A stretch of DNA of 64,000 nt. It comes from Caenibius tardaugens NBRC 16725 (GTDB lineage: Bacteria > Pseudomonadota > Alphaproteobacteria > Sphingomonadales > Sphingomonadaceae). The stretch covers positions 620,001-684,000 of the forward strand of contig NZ_CP034179.1 of the NCBI RefSeq assembly GCF_003860345.1, given 5' to 3'. A model generated the notes under the pieces. It saw only the letters and a list, made by a program, of their open reading frames with translations. It ran no database searches and was not told where the DNA came from. Position 1 is the stretch's first letter; every line of letters begins with the position of its first letter. The translations under genes were made by a program, and so were the position numbers. Below, one piece after another: positions 25,589 to 35,053 of this stretch.

Positions 25589-27328
25589 ATGGCAGGATAT
25601 TTGATCAAGGGCGGAACAGTCGTCGATGGCGCACTGAACCCCGCATACAAGGCGGACGTGCGCGTGACCGGCAATATCGTCAGCGAAATCGGCACGGATC
25701 TGGCCGCAGAGGCAGGCGAACAGATTGTCGACGCCACGGATTGCTACGTCACACCGGGCTTCATCGAAACGCACACCCACTTCGACGCCACGATGTGGTG
25801 GCAGGATGATCTCAATCCCCTGCCCGGCTATGGCGCGACGACGATTGTCATGGGCAATTGCGGATTTTCCGCGGCGCCGATTTCGGATGACCTGCGCGTA
25901 CGCGATGAAATCGTCGGCATTTTCGCCTTCTTCGAAGACATCGACAAGGAAGCCTTCGTCAACGAACTGCCCTGGGACTGGCGCAAGTGGTCGGAATACA
26001 AGGCTTCGATGACATCGAAGGTCAAGCTGCCGCTGAACTATGCCGCCTTTGTCGGCCATATCGCGATCCGCCTGGCCGTCATGGGCATGGAGGGCTGGAC
26101 CCGCGCGGCAACCGATGAAGAAATCGCACGCATGTGCGAGCTGCTCGAAGATGCCTGCAAGGCGGGCGCGATGGGGCTTTCGACCAACCAGCTCGACTAT
26201 GATGGCGATGAACGCCCGGTCCCGACTTTCGCCGCCGAAGACAAGGAATTCCGTGCACTGCTGGAAGTGCTCGATCGCCATCCCGGCACGATGTGTCAGG
26301 TGGTGATGGATACGTTCATCCGGCTGACCTGCCCCGCAACGCTGGAACGTTTCGATCGCCTGACCGAAGGGCTGAACGTGCGGGTCCAGTGGGGCGGCAT
26401 GCCCACACTGGAATTCCAGAAGCCCATTCTCGACGAGCTCAAGGCCCGCCACGAAAAGCTGAAGGCGGAAGGTCGCGATTTCTGGACCGCCTATACCCAC
26501 GTATCGCCGACCAACACACTGTCGCTAACCAAGTCGCTGATTTTCGCACAGTCAGGCGATTTCGTGTGGCACGAAGTGGTGACAGCGGACAGCTGGGAAG
26601 AAAAGGAACGTCTGCTGGCCGACCCCGACTGGCGCGCCCGTGCACGCGTCAGCTGGGATACCAAGGCCTGGGCGCACGCGCCGATGAACAATCCCGATCG
26701 CCTGCTGCTCCGCAATTCGGACAATGGCGTGGGCCCGATGAACCTTACGCTCGTCGACTATATGAAAATGACGGGGATCGAACATCGCAGTGACGCGATG
26801 GCCGACTGGATCTTGCGCAACGGCGTGAAATCGACCGTGCACATGGCCCCCTTCCCGATGAACGAGGACGTGATCATCGAACTGATCCGCGATCCGAAAT
26901 CGGCCGGAAACGTATCGGATGCCGGCGCCCACGCGCAGATGTTCTGCGGCCCGGGCGAAAACATGCTGCTGTTCACCTACTACTTCAAGCAGGGCAAGAT
27001 CACGATCGAGGAAGCGGTCCACGTGCAGTCGGGCAAGCTGGCGGAACACTTCAACCTTCAGGGTCGCGGCGTTCTGGCCGTGGGCAACCCGGCGGATATC
27101 ACGGTGTTCCACATCGACGAGATTCAGCGCCGTGAAGAACGCAAGATTTTCGACACGCCGGATGGCATGGGCGGCGTGACCTGGCGTTATACCCGTGATC
27201 CGGCACCGATGCGCCTGACGCTGGTGAACGGCACTTCGACGTTCGATACCACCGGCGCCACCGGAACCCGCCCGGGCCAGTTCCTCGCGCCCGCGCCCGC
27301 GTTCCAGTACGCGCAAGCCGCCGAATAA
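25589..27328 (+). CDS. N-acyl-D-amino-acid deacylase-like amidohydrolase (family 3)
   Basis: The 579-residue protein has the metal motif HTHFD (His62, His64). It also has MGNCGFS with Cys91, matching the metal-ligand cysteine of D-aminoacylases, and NVSDAGAHAQ with the catalytic Asp near the C-terminus. Many proteins of this family in catabolic islands act on amides or cyclic ureas other than D-amino acids, so the substrate is open. I chose ATG 25589 for its GGGAGA site 6 bp upstream and the family-typical N-terminus; an upstream frame from 25466 is rejected. A strong terminator follows. Confidence 0.87.
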   Translation: MAGYLIKGGTVVDGALNPAYKADVRVTGNIVSEIGTDLAAEAGEQIVDATDCYVTPGFIETHTHFDATMWWQDDLNPLPGYGATTIVMGNCGFSAAPISDDLRVRDEIVGIFAFFEDIDKEAFVNELPWDWRKWSEYKASMTSKVKLPLNYAAFVGHIAIRLAVMGMEGWTRAATDEEIARMCELLEDACKAGAMGLSTNQLDYDGDERPVPTFAAEDKEFRALLEVLDRHPGTMCQVVMDTFIRLTCPATLERFDRLTEGLNVRVQWGGMPTLEFQKPILDELKARHEKLKAEGRDFWTAYTHVSPTNTLSLTKSLIFAQSGDFVWHEVVTADSWEEKERLLADPDWRARARVSWDTKAWAHAPMNNPDRLLLRNSDNGVGPMNLTLVDYMKMTGIEHRSDAMADWILRNGVKSTVHMAPFPMNEDVIIELIRDPKSAGNVSDAGAHAQMFCGPGENMLLFTYYFKQGKITIEEAVHVQSGKLAEHFNLQGRGVLAVGNPADITVFHIDEIQRREERKIFDTPDGMGGVTWRYTRDPAPMRLTLVNGTSTFDTTGATGTRPGQFLAPAPAFQYAQAAE

Positions 27329-27351
27329 CCATTGGCAACCCGATAGCGCAG

Positions 27352-27389
27352 CGGGGCGGAAGTCAGTGACTTTCGCCCCGTTTCCTTTT
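27352..27389 (+). terminator. Rho-independent terminator after the amidohydrolase
   Basis: A long hairpin with outer arms CGGGGCG / CGCCCCG and inner arms AAGTCA / TGACTT (27352-27380, one G-U pair) is followed by TTTCCTTTT. It lies 24 bp past the stop codon and also separates the gene from the convergent AraC gene. Confidence 0.85.
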
Positions 27390-27399
27390 GGTTCGGAAC

Positions 27400-28281
27400 T
27401 TATCGCGAATCAGGCAGATCGCGCATCCGGAGCAGATCGTTCCGGTACCGGCTCGGGCTCTTTCCGGCCCACCGGCCGAAAGCCGTTGAAAATGCGGAGG
27501 GCGAATGAAAACCCAACCGCTCCGCAATTTCCGCAATGGACAGGTTGCCTTCATCCAGCAGCATCGTCGCCCGTTTCAGGCGCAATTCGTCCAACTGCTG
27601 ATGTATGGTCATCCCCGTGGTTTCATGAAACGCCCGCGTGAGGTGCCGTTTGCTTAGCTCGGCCAGCGCAGCCAGTTCATCCAGTGTCGGGGGTGGGCCT
27701 TCTTCCTCCAGCCGCCGGATTACCTTGCGATAGGCCGCACGCGACAAGCCGCCACGCAACAGATTGCCATCTGCCGGTGTTTCCCGCAGGTACCGCACCA
27801 GTTCCACCAGAAGCGTATTGCCCAGCGCCTCCATCAGGCGGGTCGATGCATAGCCGGGGGCTTCGATTTCCCGGGCGATCCGCAGCATCACATCGCGAAT
27901 AACGGGCCGCTTTACATTCAGGCAACTGTTGAGGCGGTTGCGCGACTGATCAACTTCCTCGCCCAGCAATTCCTCCAGCAAGGGCGGGCGAAACACACAA
28001 CGGATGGAATTCGTCATCACACCGTCCGACCGGATACGCAAAGGCACCCCCGCCGGAACGAAAATCACGCGCCCGATATCGATAAATTCGCCAGTCGCGG
28101 AACCCGGCTCGAAACGCCCTACAGACAGGCTCTGATGCACCTGCCGCTGAAGCGATAACGTGTGGACCCGTTCGTGGAGAATAAACTCCGTCGGGTTGGG
28201 TGTCAGGTGGGTGGCGATCTGCGCCACAAGGACCGATGTCGAGACGCTGACATCGATCCTTGTTTCATAACCGGGCGGCAT
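27400..28281 (-). CDS. AraC family transcriptional regulator
   Basis: A 293-residue regulator with a C-terminal double HTH (LDELAALAELSKRHLTRAFH, then LSIAEIAERLGFHSPSAFS) and an N-terminal cupin-like sensing half (GRVIFVPAGVPLRI). It is clearly paralogous to the AraC protein at 43703-44590: both share GRxxxVPAxVPL, APG(F/Y)AS and RGGLSR-type sequence. It sits directly downstream of the igr-like operon on the same strand, 65 bp after the Ltp2-like gene's end, so its promoter may be read through from the operon. Confidence 0.9.
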   Translation of the reverse strand: MPPGYETRIDVSVSTSVLVAQIATHLTPNPTEFILHERVHTLSLQRQVHQSLSVGRFEPGSATGEFIDIGRVIFVPAGVPLRIRSDGVMTNSIRCVFRPPLLEELLGEEVDQSRNRLNSCLNVKRPVIRDVMLRIAREIEAPGYASTRLMEALGNTLLVELVRYLRETPADGNLLRGGLSRAAYRKVIRRLEEEGPPPTLDELAALAELSKRHLTRAFHETTGMTIHQQLDELRLKRATMLLDEGNLSIAEIAERLGFHSPSAFSTAFGRWAGKSPSRYRNDLLRMRDLPDSR

Positions 28282-28346
28282 CTGGCTAGGCAGGCTTACG
28301 TCCCTCCTTCGCTATGGCCAAAGACACCCGCAGCCAAAGCGCAAAA

Positions 28347-29516
28347 TCAGCCCTGCGACAGGATCAGGCCCGATGTGGGCACGCCGGTCCCTGCCGTAAC
28401 GATCACATTCCGGCAATCGCCGGGCTGGTTGACACTCTGTCCACGGACAAGCCGCACACCCTCGGCCACACCATTCAGACCATGGATATAGGCTTCACCG
28501 AGCTGACCGCCGTTGGTGTTCACCGGCAGACGCCCGCCGCGCGCGATATTGCCTTCCAGAACGAAGTCCTTGGCCTGTCCTTTCGGGGCGAACCCGAAGG
28601 CTTCGATCTGCGGCAGAACGAAGGGCGAGAAGTGATCGTAAAGGATCGCCGCCTGCACGTCATTGGGACCGATTCCAGCCATGCCGTAAAGCTGGTTGGC
28701 TACGAGGTCCATTTCCGACAGCCGCGTGATATCGGGGCGATAGTAGCTCGTCATCATTTGCTGATCATCGCAGGCGCCCTGTGCGGCGGCGTTGATAATC
28801 ACGGGCGGCTGGCGCAGCTTGCGCGCACGTTCCGCCGTGGTGACGACAACCGCCACGGCCCCGTCCGATTCCTGACAACAATCGAGCAGGTGCAGGGGTT
28901 CGACAATCCAGCGCGATGCCTGGTGGTCGTCCAGCGTGATAGGCTGTTCGTAGAACCATGCTGCCGGATTGGTTGCCGCAAAGTCCCGAAAGCCGACCGC
29001 AATGCGCCCGAAATCTTCCGACGTCGCGCCATATTCATGCATGTAGCGACGGGCGGACATGGCCACCCAGCTGGCCGGGGAAATCAGACCGTACGGGGTA
29101 TAATAGCCGAAATGCGCAATTTCCGCCGTTGGTAAGGCATCCGGGGTGTGCCCCGAACCGAACCGGTATTGCGACCGTTCGTTCATCGCGCGGTAGCAAA
29201 CCACCACTTCCGCAACGCCCGTGGCCACAGCCATCGCGGCATGCATAATCGGTGCGCAAGCCGCACCACCGCCATAGTGGATACGGCTGAAGAACTTCAG
29301 ATCGCGTCCGCCGATATTGCGGAACAACTCGATCTCGGGGTTATTGTCCATGGTGTAGGTGGACATCCCGTCGACTTCCGCCGGATCGATCCCTGCATCC
29401 GCCAATGCCGCCAATGTCGCTTCAACCGCCAGCCGCAATTCGGAACGGCCGCTGTTCTTGGAGAATTCGGTTGCGCCGATACCGGCGATGGCTGCCTTGC
29501 CCGAAAGAGCATTCAT
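28347..29516 (-). CDS. ltp2: Ltp2-like thiolase-fold aldolase (steroid side-chain retro-aldolase type)
   Basis: The 389-residue protein has a thiolase fold of the SCP-x/Ltp2 branch. The usual thiolase HEAF motif is replaced by LYDHFSP with Tyr293, and the GHP-type motif by NTNGGQLGEAYIHG with Tyr343. These fall one residue from the Tyr294 and Tyr344 discussed for actinobacterial Ltp2 (numbering from memory). Ltp2 pairs with a DUF35 domain and cleaves the 17-hydroxy side-chain CoA thioester to a 17-keto steroid and propionyl-CoA; the DUF35 partner is encoded three genes upstream. The ATG overlaps the MaoC stop codon by 4 bp. Steroid specificity is inferred from the operon. Confidence 0.85.
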   Translation of the reverse strand: MNALSGKAAIAGIGATEFSKNSGRSELRLAVEATLAALADAGIDPAEVDGMSTYTMDNNPEIELFRNIGGRDLKFFSRIHYGGGAACAPIMHAAMAVATGVAEVVVCYRAMNERSQYRFGSGHTPDALPTAEIAHFGYYTPYGLISPASWVAMSARRYMHEYGATSEDFGRIAVGFRDFAATNPAAWFYEQPITLDDHQASRWIVEPLHLLDCCQESDGAVAVVVTTAERARKLRQPPVIINAAAQGACDDQQMMTSYYRPDITRLSEMDLVANQLYGMAGIGPNDVQAAILYDHFSPFVLPQIEAFGFAPKGQAKDFVLEGNIARGGRLPVNTNGGQLGEAYIHGLNGVAEGVRLVRGQSVNQPGDCRNVIVTAGTGVPTSGLILSQG

Positions 29517-29929
29517 GCCGCGTTCCTTTCCGGAAAATGGAGAGTGACAGTGGCACTGACGTGCTCACCGATACGGTTGCGCCCTGAAACGGCGACAGCC
29601 ACTTCGCGCGCATCGGCATCCACGCGGGCCACTTCGCCGTTGATCCGCATCGTATCGCCCACGAAATTGGGTGCGCCCAGCTTGATGGCAATTTTGCGCA
29701 CACGTGCACCGTGCCCGGCCCATTCGCCCACATACCGCTGCACCACGCCATTGGTGGTCAGGATGTTCATGAAGATGTCCGGCACGCCCGTCGATTCCGC
29801 TGCGGCCTTGTCATGGTGGACATTCTGGTAGTCGTTGGTTGCCAGCGCCCCGGCGACAATCGCCGACGCGGTGATCGGAAACGCCAGTTCCGGCAGCGCG
29901 GCGCCTTGTTTAATATCTTCAAACTGCAT
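29513..29929 (-). CDS. MaoC-like enoyl-CoA hydratase subunit (ChsH1-like)
   Basis: A 138-residue single hot-dog protein with the hydratase dyad in ATNDYQNVHHD (Asp33, His38). Size and partner genes match ChsH1, the catalytic subunit of the heteromeric ChsH1-ChsH2 hydratase of cholesterol side-chain degradation. The ATG at 29929 lies inside the 3' end of the upstream acyl-CoA dehydrogenase gene (11 bp overlap), and the stop overlaps the Ltp2-like start (ATGA), so it is tightly coupled to both. The frame extends upstream to 30169, but that part is antisense or overlap noise. Confidence 0.87.
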   Translation of the reverse strand: MQFEDIKQGAALPELAFPITASAIVAGALATNDYQNVHHDKAAAESTGVPDIFMNILTTNGVVQRYVGEWAGHGARVRKIAIKLGAPNFVGDTMRINGEVARVDADAREVAVAVSGRNRIGEHVSATVTLHFPERNAA

Positions 29930-31073
29930 CGAAACCTCCACCGATAGCCGAAAGCGGGCGAGCCTTGCCCGCCGCAATCGCAGCACCCAGTTCAGCGAGC
30001 ATGGGCTGCGCGCCGCCGAGTGCGGATTCGACCGCTTTCGCGGCCAGAAAATAGCGATGGATAGGATAGGTGATGTCTGCCCCCATCCCTCCATGCTGGT
30101 GCTGCGCCGTCTGCGTGACCCGATGTCCACCGGTTGCGGCCCAATATTTGGCCGCGCCGATTTCGACATCGTCGCATTGCCCCTGATCCATCAACCAGGC
30201 GGCGCGCCACGTGGTCGAACGCATCGCCTCGACATCGATGTAGCCATCCGCAGCACGCTGCTGCACCGCCTGCATCGAACCGATCGGGCGCCCGAACTGG
30301 ATCCGTTCGGAGGTATAGGCCGCTGTCCGGTGCAAGGCCGCGCCAGCGATCCCCAACTGGCTGGCGCACAACGCCACGCGCATCCGCCCCACATGCCAAC
30401 GCAAGGTGTCGTTCGCACCGCCGCCGTTATCGAGCAGCGCATCGCCGGGGAGGTGCACGCCATCCAGTTCCAGCAAGGCCAGTGGCGTTGCATCCGTGCC
30501 TGTCTGCTTCTCACGGCGCAGACCCGCGCTATCGACCGGCAGGAGGAACAGACCCGCGCCGCCGTCTTCGCCCAGTCGGGCCGAGATCAGAATGGCAGAC
30601 GCTTCCATCCCCCAGGCAACCGCCGATTTCACACCGGGCAACCGCCAACCATTGCCGTCGCGTTCGGCAAGCAGCGCGGGCACTTGCCACGCACCGCCCA
30701 CTTCATCGCATGCGCTGGTCAGAATGGCTTTCCCGGCCGCTGCCTCGCGTACGATGTCGGTATTGGCCGCGCCTGTCGTTGCCAGCGTTTGCGCCGCAAC
30801 CAATGTGTCGCGCAGCGGAACCGGTGCCAACACAATCCCGGCCTGTTCCAGCAGAAACGCGGTTTCCGCAGTGCCGAAACCGGTTCCCCCGACGCTTTCA
30901 TCGAGGCCTATCCCGGTCAACCCGGCTTCGGCCAGCAGCCGCCACAGATTGGCATCATAGGCAGCACCGGACGCGGCAAAGGCACGCATGTCATCGTCGC
31001 CGCAATGATCGGCAAAAATCGACCGCGCCAGTTCGACGATGGCCTGCTGATCTTCATCAAGAGAGAATTCCAT
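29919..31073 (-). CDS. Acyl-CoA dehydrogenase subunit lacking the catalytic Glu (ChsE1/FadE28-like)
   Basis: A 384-residue FAD-dependent acyl-CoA dehydrogenase fold. QHQHGGMGADITYPIHRYF near the C-terminus is the flavin-contacting segment. At the position where the partner has NHERIGLA with the catalytic Glu, this protein reads GRMRVALCA, so no Glu is present there. The characterised ChsE1-ChsE2 (FadE28-FadE29) enzyme is an alpha2beta2 heterotetramer in which the two subunits contribute different parts of the active site; the operon layout here fits that. The start is 3 bp after the MaoC-DUF35 stop, at a CTGACCGATG junction. Confidence 0.88.
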   Translation of the reverse strand: MEFSLDEDQQAIVELARSIFADHCGDDDMRAFAASGAAYDANLWRLLAEAGLTGIGLDESVGGTGFGTAETAFLLEQAGIVLAPVPLRDTLVAAQTLATTGAANTDIVREAAAGKAILTSACDEVGGAWQVPALLAERDGNGWRLPGVKSAVAWGMEASAILISARLGEDGGAGLFLLPVDSAGLRREKQTGTDATPLALLELDGVHLPGDALLDNGGGANDTLRWHVGRMRVALCASQLGIAGAALHRTAAYTSERIQFGRPIGSMQAVQQRAADGYIDVEAMRSTTWRAAWLMDQGQCDDVEIGAAKYWAATGGHRVTQTAQHQHGGMGADITYPIHRYFLAAKAVESALGGAQPMLAELGAAIAAGKARPLSAIGGGFDAV

Positions 31074-31076
31074 CGG

Positions 31077-32039
31077 TCAGCCCCCGGCACGCGCGGGACG
31101 GAAACCGGGAAGGACATAACCCGGTTCGATCTCCACGAAATCGAGTTCCAGCGGCATGCCGATTTCCAGTTTGTCCGCCGGCAGGTCGATGCCGTTGACA
31201 ACAACGCGCACGCCTTCTTCCAGTTCGACCAGCAGGACCGGCAGCGGGTATTCGAAACCCGGAAGGCGCGGCTGGTGCATTGTCACATGGCTGTAGAGCG
31301 TACCCTTGCCCGAAGCCTTGACCGTTTCCCATTCGAGCGAATGGCAAACCGGGCAACCCGGCCCCGGCGGGTGGCGCAAATGGCCGCAACTGCTGCACTT
31401 CTGGATCAGAAATTCGCGACGGGCGATCCCTTCCCAATAGTGGGCGTTGTCGTGCGTCACCGCCGGGCGCGGGTGCGGGAATTCGGGCTTTGCCGTATCA
31501 GCCGCCGGAGCGGGCGCCTGCGCCAGATTGGGTTTGAACTTCAGAATCCGGAACAACATCCGGCCAACCGGTTCACCATTCTGGTCGGTAAATTCATAAC
31601 GGATCGTCACGAAGTGGCCGATACCAAGCCCGGTACGCTTCTCCTCGGACACGTCATCAACCACGGCGACGTAGGAAACGCGGTCCCCTTCCACCAGATA
31701 ACGGTCATATTCCTGTTCGATATTCGTCGCGACCACGCCGATATAACCGGCTTGGTCGAAGATATTGAGAACGGGGATCGATTCCTCTTCCAGACGCCCG
31801 CCCGAACGATAGGGCGACATCGTCCACACTTCGAGCATGGCGGGCGGGCTGACAGCACTGTCGAACCCCATAGCGCGCGCGGCCTCGTCATCGACGAATA
31901 TGGGGTTTGTTTCCCCCATCGCCTCGCACCAGCGGCGGATCATCGGAATATTGACAGGATCGCGTGCGGTAACCGGGCTGGTTGCTTCGCGGCCAACCCA
32001 TTCACGGGCACGGCTGTAAAGATCGCTTGTATCGTTCAT
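31077..32039 (-). CDS. MaoC-like hydratase / DUF35 fusion (ChsH2-like)
   Basis: The 320-residue protein has an N-terminal hot-dog (MaoC/FAS1-like) domain of about 170 residues, a proline/alanine-rich linker (about 172-195) and a C-terminal DUF35 domain. The DUF35 part has a rubredoxin-like zinc ribbon (Cys215, Cys218, Cys229, Cys232) and an OB-fold (GKGTLYSHVTMHQP and onward). This is the architecture of ChsH2, which pairs through its N-terminus with ChsH1 and through DUF35 with Ltp2, so hydration product can pass to the aldolase. I chose ATG 32039, with AAAAGGG 8 bp upstream; a TTG at 32057 overlaps the previous stop codon and is less likely. Confidence 0.9.
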   Translation of the reverse strand: MNDTSDLYSRAREWVGREATSPVTARDPVNIPMIRRWCEAMGETNPIFVDDEAARAMGFDSAVSPPAMLEVWTMSPYRSGGRLEEESIPVLNIFDQAGYIGVVATNIEQEYDRYLVEGDRVSYVAVVDDVSEEKRTGLGIGHFVTIRYEFTDQNGEPVGRMLFRILKFKPNLAQAPAPAADTAKPEFPHPRPAVTHDNAHYWEGIARREFLIQKCSSCGHLRHPPGPGCPVCHSLEWETVKASGKGTLYSHVTMHQPRLPGFEYPLPVLLVELEEGVRVVVNGIDLPADKLEIGMPLELDFVEIEPGYVLPGFRPARAGG

Positions 32040-32053
32040 CTTGATCACCCTTT

Positions 32054-33232
32054 TCAACGCGGCGCGCGCGGCATGCCGAGCCCGAATTGCGCCACCATAT
32101 CCCGCAGCACCTCAACAGCGCCGCCACCGAACGTGTTAATCTGACATGCCCGGTATTCCCGTTCGATCCGGCCCTGCAGCAGCGCCCCGGGCGAACCGGC
32201 GCGCACCAGACCGGCGGCGCCCAGAATATCCAGAAGCAGCCGGACAACCCTGATCATGCCTTCGGTGCCGAAAACCTTGACGCCACCAGCCAGATCCGGC
32301 CGGGTGGAACCTTCGGCGACTTCCCAGCCCACCCGGTTACCCATGGTTTCGCTGGCCAGCAGCAGCGCATAGGCTTCCGCGAGCGAGGCCTGAACCCAAG
32401 GCAGGTCGATTACCTTGCCCCCTGTTCCACCAACCGATGTCTCGCGGGCCCACTGCACCACGTTGTCGAAATGGCCATGTGCCCCGTAAATGAGCGCGGC
32501 CAGGCCGATGCGTTCGTGATTGAGCTGTTCCGCGATCAATCGCCAGCCCGCGTTTTCCTGCCCGATCACCATATCGGCGGGAACCATCACATCCTGATAG
32601 TAGCTGACGTTGGTGCGAACATCGCCAACCGTGACAATCGGCGAGAACGAGAACCCGGGATCGCGCGCATCGACCATCAGGATCGTGATGCCCTTGTGCG
32701 GGGGCGCATCCGGATCGGTCCGCGTGGCGAGGAAGACATAGTCCGCCCCTTCTGCGCCGCTGGTGAAGATCTTCTGGCCGTTGACCCGATAGTGATCGCC
32801 TTCACGCACGGCCCGCGTCTTGAGCGCGGCAAGGTCCGTGCCCGCGCCCGGTTCCGAATAACCGATCGCAAAAATCAGGTCGCCAGCCGCAATTTTGGGC
32901 AGGATTTCCTGTTTCTGCTTTTCCGTGCCCATCCGCATCAAGGCCGGGCCCACGGTGTTGACTGTGACAAATGGATAGGGCGCGGCCGCCAGAACCAGTT
33001 CTTCCAGCAGAATCTTCTGGGTGCGCGGATCAAGCCCTCGCCCGCCATATTCCACCGGCCAGCCGGGCGTCAGCCAGCCATCGCGCCCCATCTGGCGAAT
33101 GGTTTCACGATAGAGCGGGCCGCCTTCGGCCCCCAGTGTTTCCGCGCGGACTTCATCCGTTACCAACTGTTTCAGATAGGCGCGAAATTCCGCCCTGATG
33201 CGGCGCTGCTCGTCCGTGTAATCGACCCTCAT
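32054..33232 (-). CDS. Acyl-CoA dehydrogenase catalytic subunit (ChsE2/FadE29-like)
   Basis: The 392-residue protein has the substrate/FAD segment IGYSEPGAGTDLAALKTRA and WxTSG-like KIFTSGAEGADYV. It also has Glu240 in LNHERIGLA, the place of the catalytic base reported as Glu241 in FadE29. The C-terminus (NTFGGGAVEVLRDMVAQFGL) is of the FadE29 kind and lacks the usual QxxGGxG flavin segment, which its partner provides. It is the second of two complementary dehydrogenase genes in the operon. Both dehydrogenase genes begin at the same stop-start junction, TGACCGATG. Confidence 0.9.
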   Translation of the reverse strand: MRVDYTDEQRRIRAEFRAYLKQLVTDEVRAETLGAEGGPLYRETIRQMGRDGWLTPGWPVEYGGRGLDPRTQKILLEELVLAAAPYPFVTVNTVGPALMRMGTEKQKQEILPKIAAGDLIFAIGYSEPGAGTDLAALKTRAVREGDHYRVNGQKIFTSGAEGADYVFLATRTDPDAPPHKGITILMVDARDPGFSFSPIVTVGDVRTNVSYYQDVMVPADMVIGQENAGWRLIAEQLNHERIGLAALIYGAHGHFDNVVQWARETSVGGTGGKVIDLPWVQASLAEAYALLLASETMGNRVGWEVAEGSTRPDLAGGVKVFGTEGMIRVVRLLLDILGAAGLVRAGSPGALLQGRIEREYRACQINTFGGGAVEVLRDMVAQFGLGMPRAPR

Positions 33233-33235
33233 CGG

Positions 33236-35053
33236 TCAGTTTCCCTCTTGCTGGAACGGGGCGATACCCAGGCGCTCAAGCGCATCGGGCGTCACCGGCA
33301 CATAGGTTTGCGCGGCCGGATCAACGACAAACACGGGTTCTCCAGTCAGAGCCGGATCATACCCTTCGCGTTGCACCGCCCCTTTGCGCAGTTTGAACGT
33401 GGTGGTCATGTCTGCCGCCCCGGAAAGGCGGACAAACAGCGGCACCGCATAGGAAGCGAGGCGTTCCGAAGCGAAGGCATAGAACGCTTCCGGATCGAAC
33501 GCGTGGCCGGACTGGAACGTCAGCGCCGCCATTCCGGCGCGGCCTTCGGTATGCGGAATCCGCACGCCGTAGACATTCACCATGTCTAGGCCGGGCAAAC
33601 CGGCCAGAACGGTTTCGACTTCCTGTGTCGACACATTCTCGCTCTTCCAGCGGAACGTGTCGCCCACCCGATCCACGAAATAGACATAGCCATCCGCATC
33701 CATGCGAATGAGATCGCCCGATTTCACCCAGGCATCATCCGGTCGGAACAGACCGCGAAGCAGCTTGGCTTCTGTCGCTTCCTCCGAGGTATAGCCTTCG
33801 AAGAACCCGCCAGGGTCGTTCCCATACAAAACTTCCGCCACCAGTTCGCCGACTTCGTCCGGCCCTGCCAGTATCGGCTTGCCGTTTTCATCGAGCATAT
33901 AGCCGTCCGTTTCGACATCCCAGCGCAGCACCCGGATATTGGTATATTCGGGGTACGGAATACGCCCGACCGAACCGACGATATTGTCGACATTGGTGAT
34001 GCCGTAATTGGCCTCGGTCGAACCGAGCCCTTCATAAATACCTTCGATCCCGAACCGATCGACAAATGCCCGCCAGACATCCGGCTTCAGACCGGCGCCA
34101 GCCAGTTTGCGCAGCGTATGATCCCTGTCATCGGGTTGCGGCGGGCTCGCCATCAGATACCGGACGATCTCGCCGATGTAGTAGGCTGCGGTCACCTTGT
34201 GGCGCCGCACATCGGGCCAGAACCCGGAACGGCTGAACTTGCGACGCAGCAGGAACGGCACCCCGAACGCCAGCGAAGCCGATGGCACCACCATCCCGCC
34301 CGCACCATGATAAAGCGGCAGCACGCAATAGAACACGCTGTCCTTGTTGAACTCCATCAGGCCGCCCATCATTTCCCCGCTGTTGAGGAAACGCAGGTGG
34401 CTCATCTTAGCGCCCTTGGGCATGCCGGTCGTGCCAGAGGTGAAGATCAGATAGAGCGGATCGGCCGCGACCAGCCCTTTGCGCAAGTCGGCGGACGGGG
34501 TTTCCTCCGAAGCCTGCGCGACCGCCTGGGCAAAATCGATCTGCCCGTCTTTCGGGGCAATTTCCCGTCCCGGTTCGGCATCGATCAGGACCGGCAGGCC
34601 AGCAGGCCCATCCAGCGTATCAAGCGCATCGATCAGTTCCCGATCGATAATCAACGCCCGCGAATTCACCTGAGTCAAGGCGTGGCGCAGCACAGCGCCG
34701 GTCGCACTGGTATTGATAAGCGCGGTGACGATCCCGGCCTTGGAAAGGCCGAGCCAGTAAAGCACGAATTCGGGGCGATTATACATCATCAGGGCGACCA
34801 CATCGCCGCGCTTCAATCCCTGTGCCATCGCGGCATTGGCAATCTGGTTGGCCCGCCTGTTCGCGTCCGCAAAGGTGATCCGCTGTTCCTCAAACAGGAT
34901 AAACGGGACATCGCCGCTGTCGGCCGCCCGTTCTTCCAGACGATCGGGCACCAGATAGGGCATGTCGCGGGTAAAACCCATGACCCGGCTGGCGCCCTTC
35001 ATATACCGGGCCATCGATTCTTCGCGTGACGGGCGAATTTCAACCTGGCTCAT
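33236..35053 (-). CDS. Acyl-CoA synthetase (FATP/very-long-chain or steroid-acid ligase type)
   Basis: A 605-residue adenylate-forming ligase. The P-loop reads IFTSGTTGMPKGAKM, the second motif region EGLGSTEANYG, and GDTFRWKSENVSTQEVE is the signature of the FATP / FadD17-FadD19 / bile-acid-CoA ligase branch. It forms CoA thioesters of carboxylic acids by way of an acyl-AMP. The ATG at 35053 shares one base with the previous stop codon (TGATG). As the only ligase in the operon, it is the likely step that activates the side-chain acid before dehydrogenation by the ChsE-like pair. Confidence 0.9.
   Translation of the reverse strand: MSQVEIRPSREESMARYMKGASRVMGFTRDMPYLVPDRLEERAADSGDVPFILFEEQRITFADANRRANQIANAAMAQGLKRGDVVALMMYNRPEFVLYWLGLSKAGIVTALINTSATGAVLRHALTQVNSRALIIDRELIDALDTLDGPAGLPVLIDAEPGREIAPKDGQIDFAQAVAQASEETPSADLRKGLVAADPLYLIFTSGTTGMPKGAKMSHLRFLNSGEMMGGLMEFNKDSVFYCVLPLYHGAGGMVVPSASLAFGVPFLLRRKFSRSGFWPDVRRHKVTAAYYIGEIVRYLMASPPQPDDRDHTLRKLAGAGLKPDVWRAFVDRFGIEGIYEGLGSTEANYGITNVDNIVGSVGRIPYPEYTNIRVLRWDVETDGYMLDENGKPILAGPDEVGELVAEVLYGNDPGGFFEGYTSEEATEAKLLRGLFRPDDAWVKSGDLIRMDADGYVYFVDRVGDTFRWKSENVSTQEVETVLAGLPGLDMVNVYGVRIPHTEGRAGMAALTFQSGHAFDPEAFYAFASERLASYAVPLFVRLSGAADMTTTFKLRKGAVQREGYDPALTGEPVFVVDPAAQTYVPVTPDALERLGIAPFQQEGN

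Noticed and set aside
29835-32144. Very long open frame (769 codons) on the plus strand across the side-chain operon
   Set aside because: It is antisense to four well-supported genes with overlapping starts and stops, and its Arg/Pro/His-rich composition is what high-GC antisense frames give.
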